Origin: Gammaproteobacteria bacterium
GTDB lineage: Bacteria; Pseudomonadota; Gammaproteobacteria; Xanthomonadales; Xanthomonadaceae
Assembly (NCBI GenBank): GCA_030431185.1
Contig: JAUIJO010000192.1
Location: 1-5,666, forward strand
Direction of reading: 5' to 3'
DNA length: 5,666 bases
Shown here: in pieces, positions 5,572 through 5,666 of the stretch
How positions within the stretch are numbered: position 1 is the stretch's first letter
Layout of the letters: each line of letters begins with the position of its first letter
Translations under genes and position numbers: made by a program
The notes under the pieces: generated by a model
Databases searched by the model: none
What the model saw: only the letters and a program-made list of their open reading frames with translations
What the model was told of the DNA's origin: nothing

Positions 5572-5666
5572 ATGAATCGCTTTGCCCGACCGCTGTCCCT
5601 GCTGTTGATCGCCTCGGCCGCGGCCTTCGCCGCGCCGACCGCCGCGCTCGCCCAGGCCGAAGCCGT
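5572..5666 (+). CDS. mlaC: Probable MlaC, periplasmic phospholipid carrier (5' end only)
   Basis: Only 31 complete codons are visible before the right edge. They form a classic Sec signal peptide: Arg3 and Arg6, a Leu/Ile/Ala core (8-20), and a likely signal peptidase I site after ALA (25-27), so the mature protein would begin QAEA. Nothing of the mature domain can be judged. The name rests on position: 37 bases after mlaD, same strand, strong ribosome site, in the fixed order mlaF-E-D-C-B. MlaC is a soluble carrier that moves phospholipid between MlaA-porin in the outer membrane and MlaFEDB in the inner membrane. A different secreted protein at this place is possible but unlikely. Confidence 0.85.
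   Translation, partial: MNRFARPLSLLLIASAAAFAAPTAALAQAEA

Overview
This is a GC-rich window with GC-biased third codon positions. It looks like a Gram-negative gammaproteobacterium, most likely Xanthomonadaceae (Lysobacter, Luteimonas or Xanthomonas type). That placement rests on base composition, on a five-gene style mlaFEDC order, and on the flavour of the DUF885 lipoprotein and M23 proteins. It is an inference from recognition, not from a search. I see no rRNA, tRNA, CRISPR array, insertion sequence or phage gene.

Left half, minus strand (1-2592): a two-gene transcription unit. The upstream gene encodes a DUF885 family putative metallopeptidase made as an outer-membrane lipoprotein (GTG start at 2592, strong Shine-Dalgarno). 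Its stop overlaps by 4 bases (GTGA) the likely start of a secreted protein that resembles the N-terminal half of an M23 peptidoglycan endopeptidase. That second gene runs off the left edge of the window before its catalytic domain.

Middle (2593-3304): a divergent intergenic region of about 150 bases with small palindromic boxes. It is followed by a plus-strand gene for a four-helix membrane protein, faintly VanZ-like, and then a 120-base leader with direct repeats and a candidate extended -10 promoter.

Right half, plus strand (3305-5666): the start of an Mla (maintenance of outer-membrane lipid asymmetry) phospholipid transport operon. It holds mlaF (ABC ATPase), mlaE (permease), mlaD (inner-membrane anchored MCE protein) and the first 31 codons of a secreted protein that should be mlaC. 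MlaF and MlaE form the ABC core. MlaD sits on it as a periplasmic lipid-binding ring, and MlaC shuttles phospholipid between this complex and the outer-membrane MlaA. All encoded products act in the cell envelope.

The least ordinary piece is the 99-base mlaF-mlaE gap. It can fold into a long GC hairpin whose outer helix pairs with the mlaE Shine-Dalgarno, and it is spanned by a 38-codon frame that starts on the mlaF stop (ATGA) and ends just inside mlaE. I see no evidence for a wholly new system. The other points of interest are the coupled lipoprotein-peptidase pair and the unknown membrane protein next to mla.
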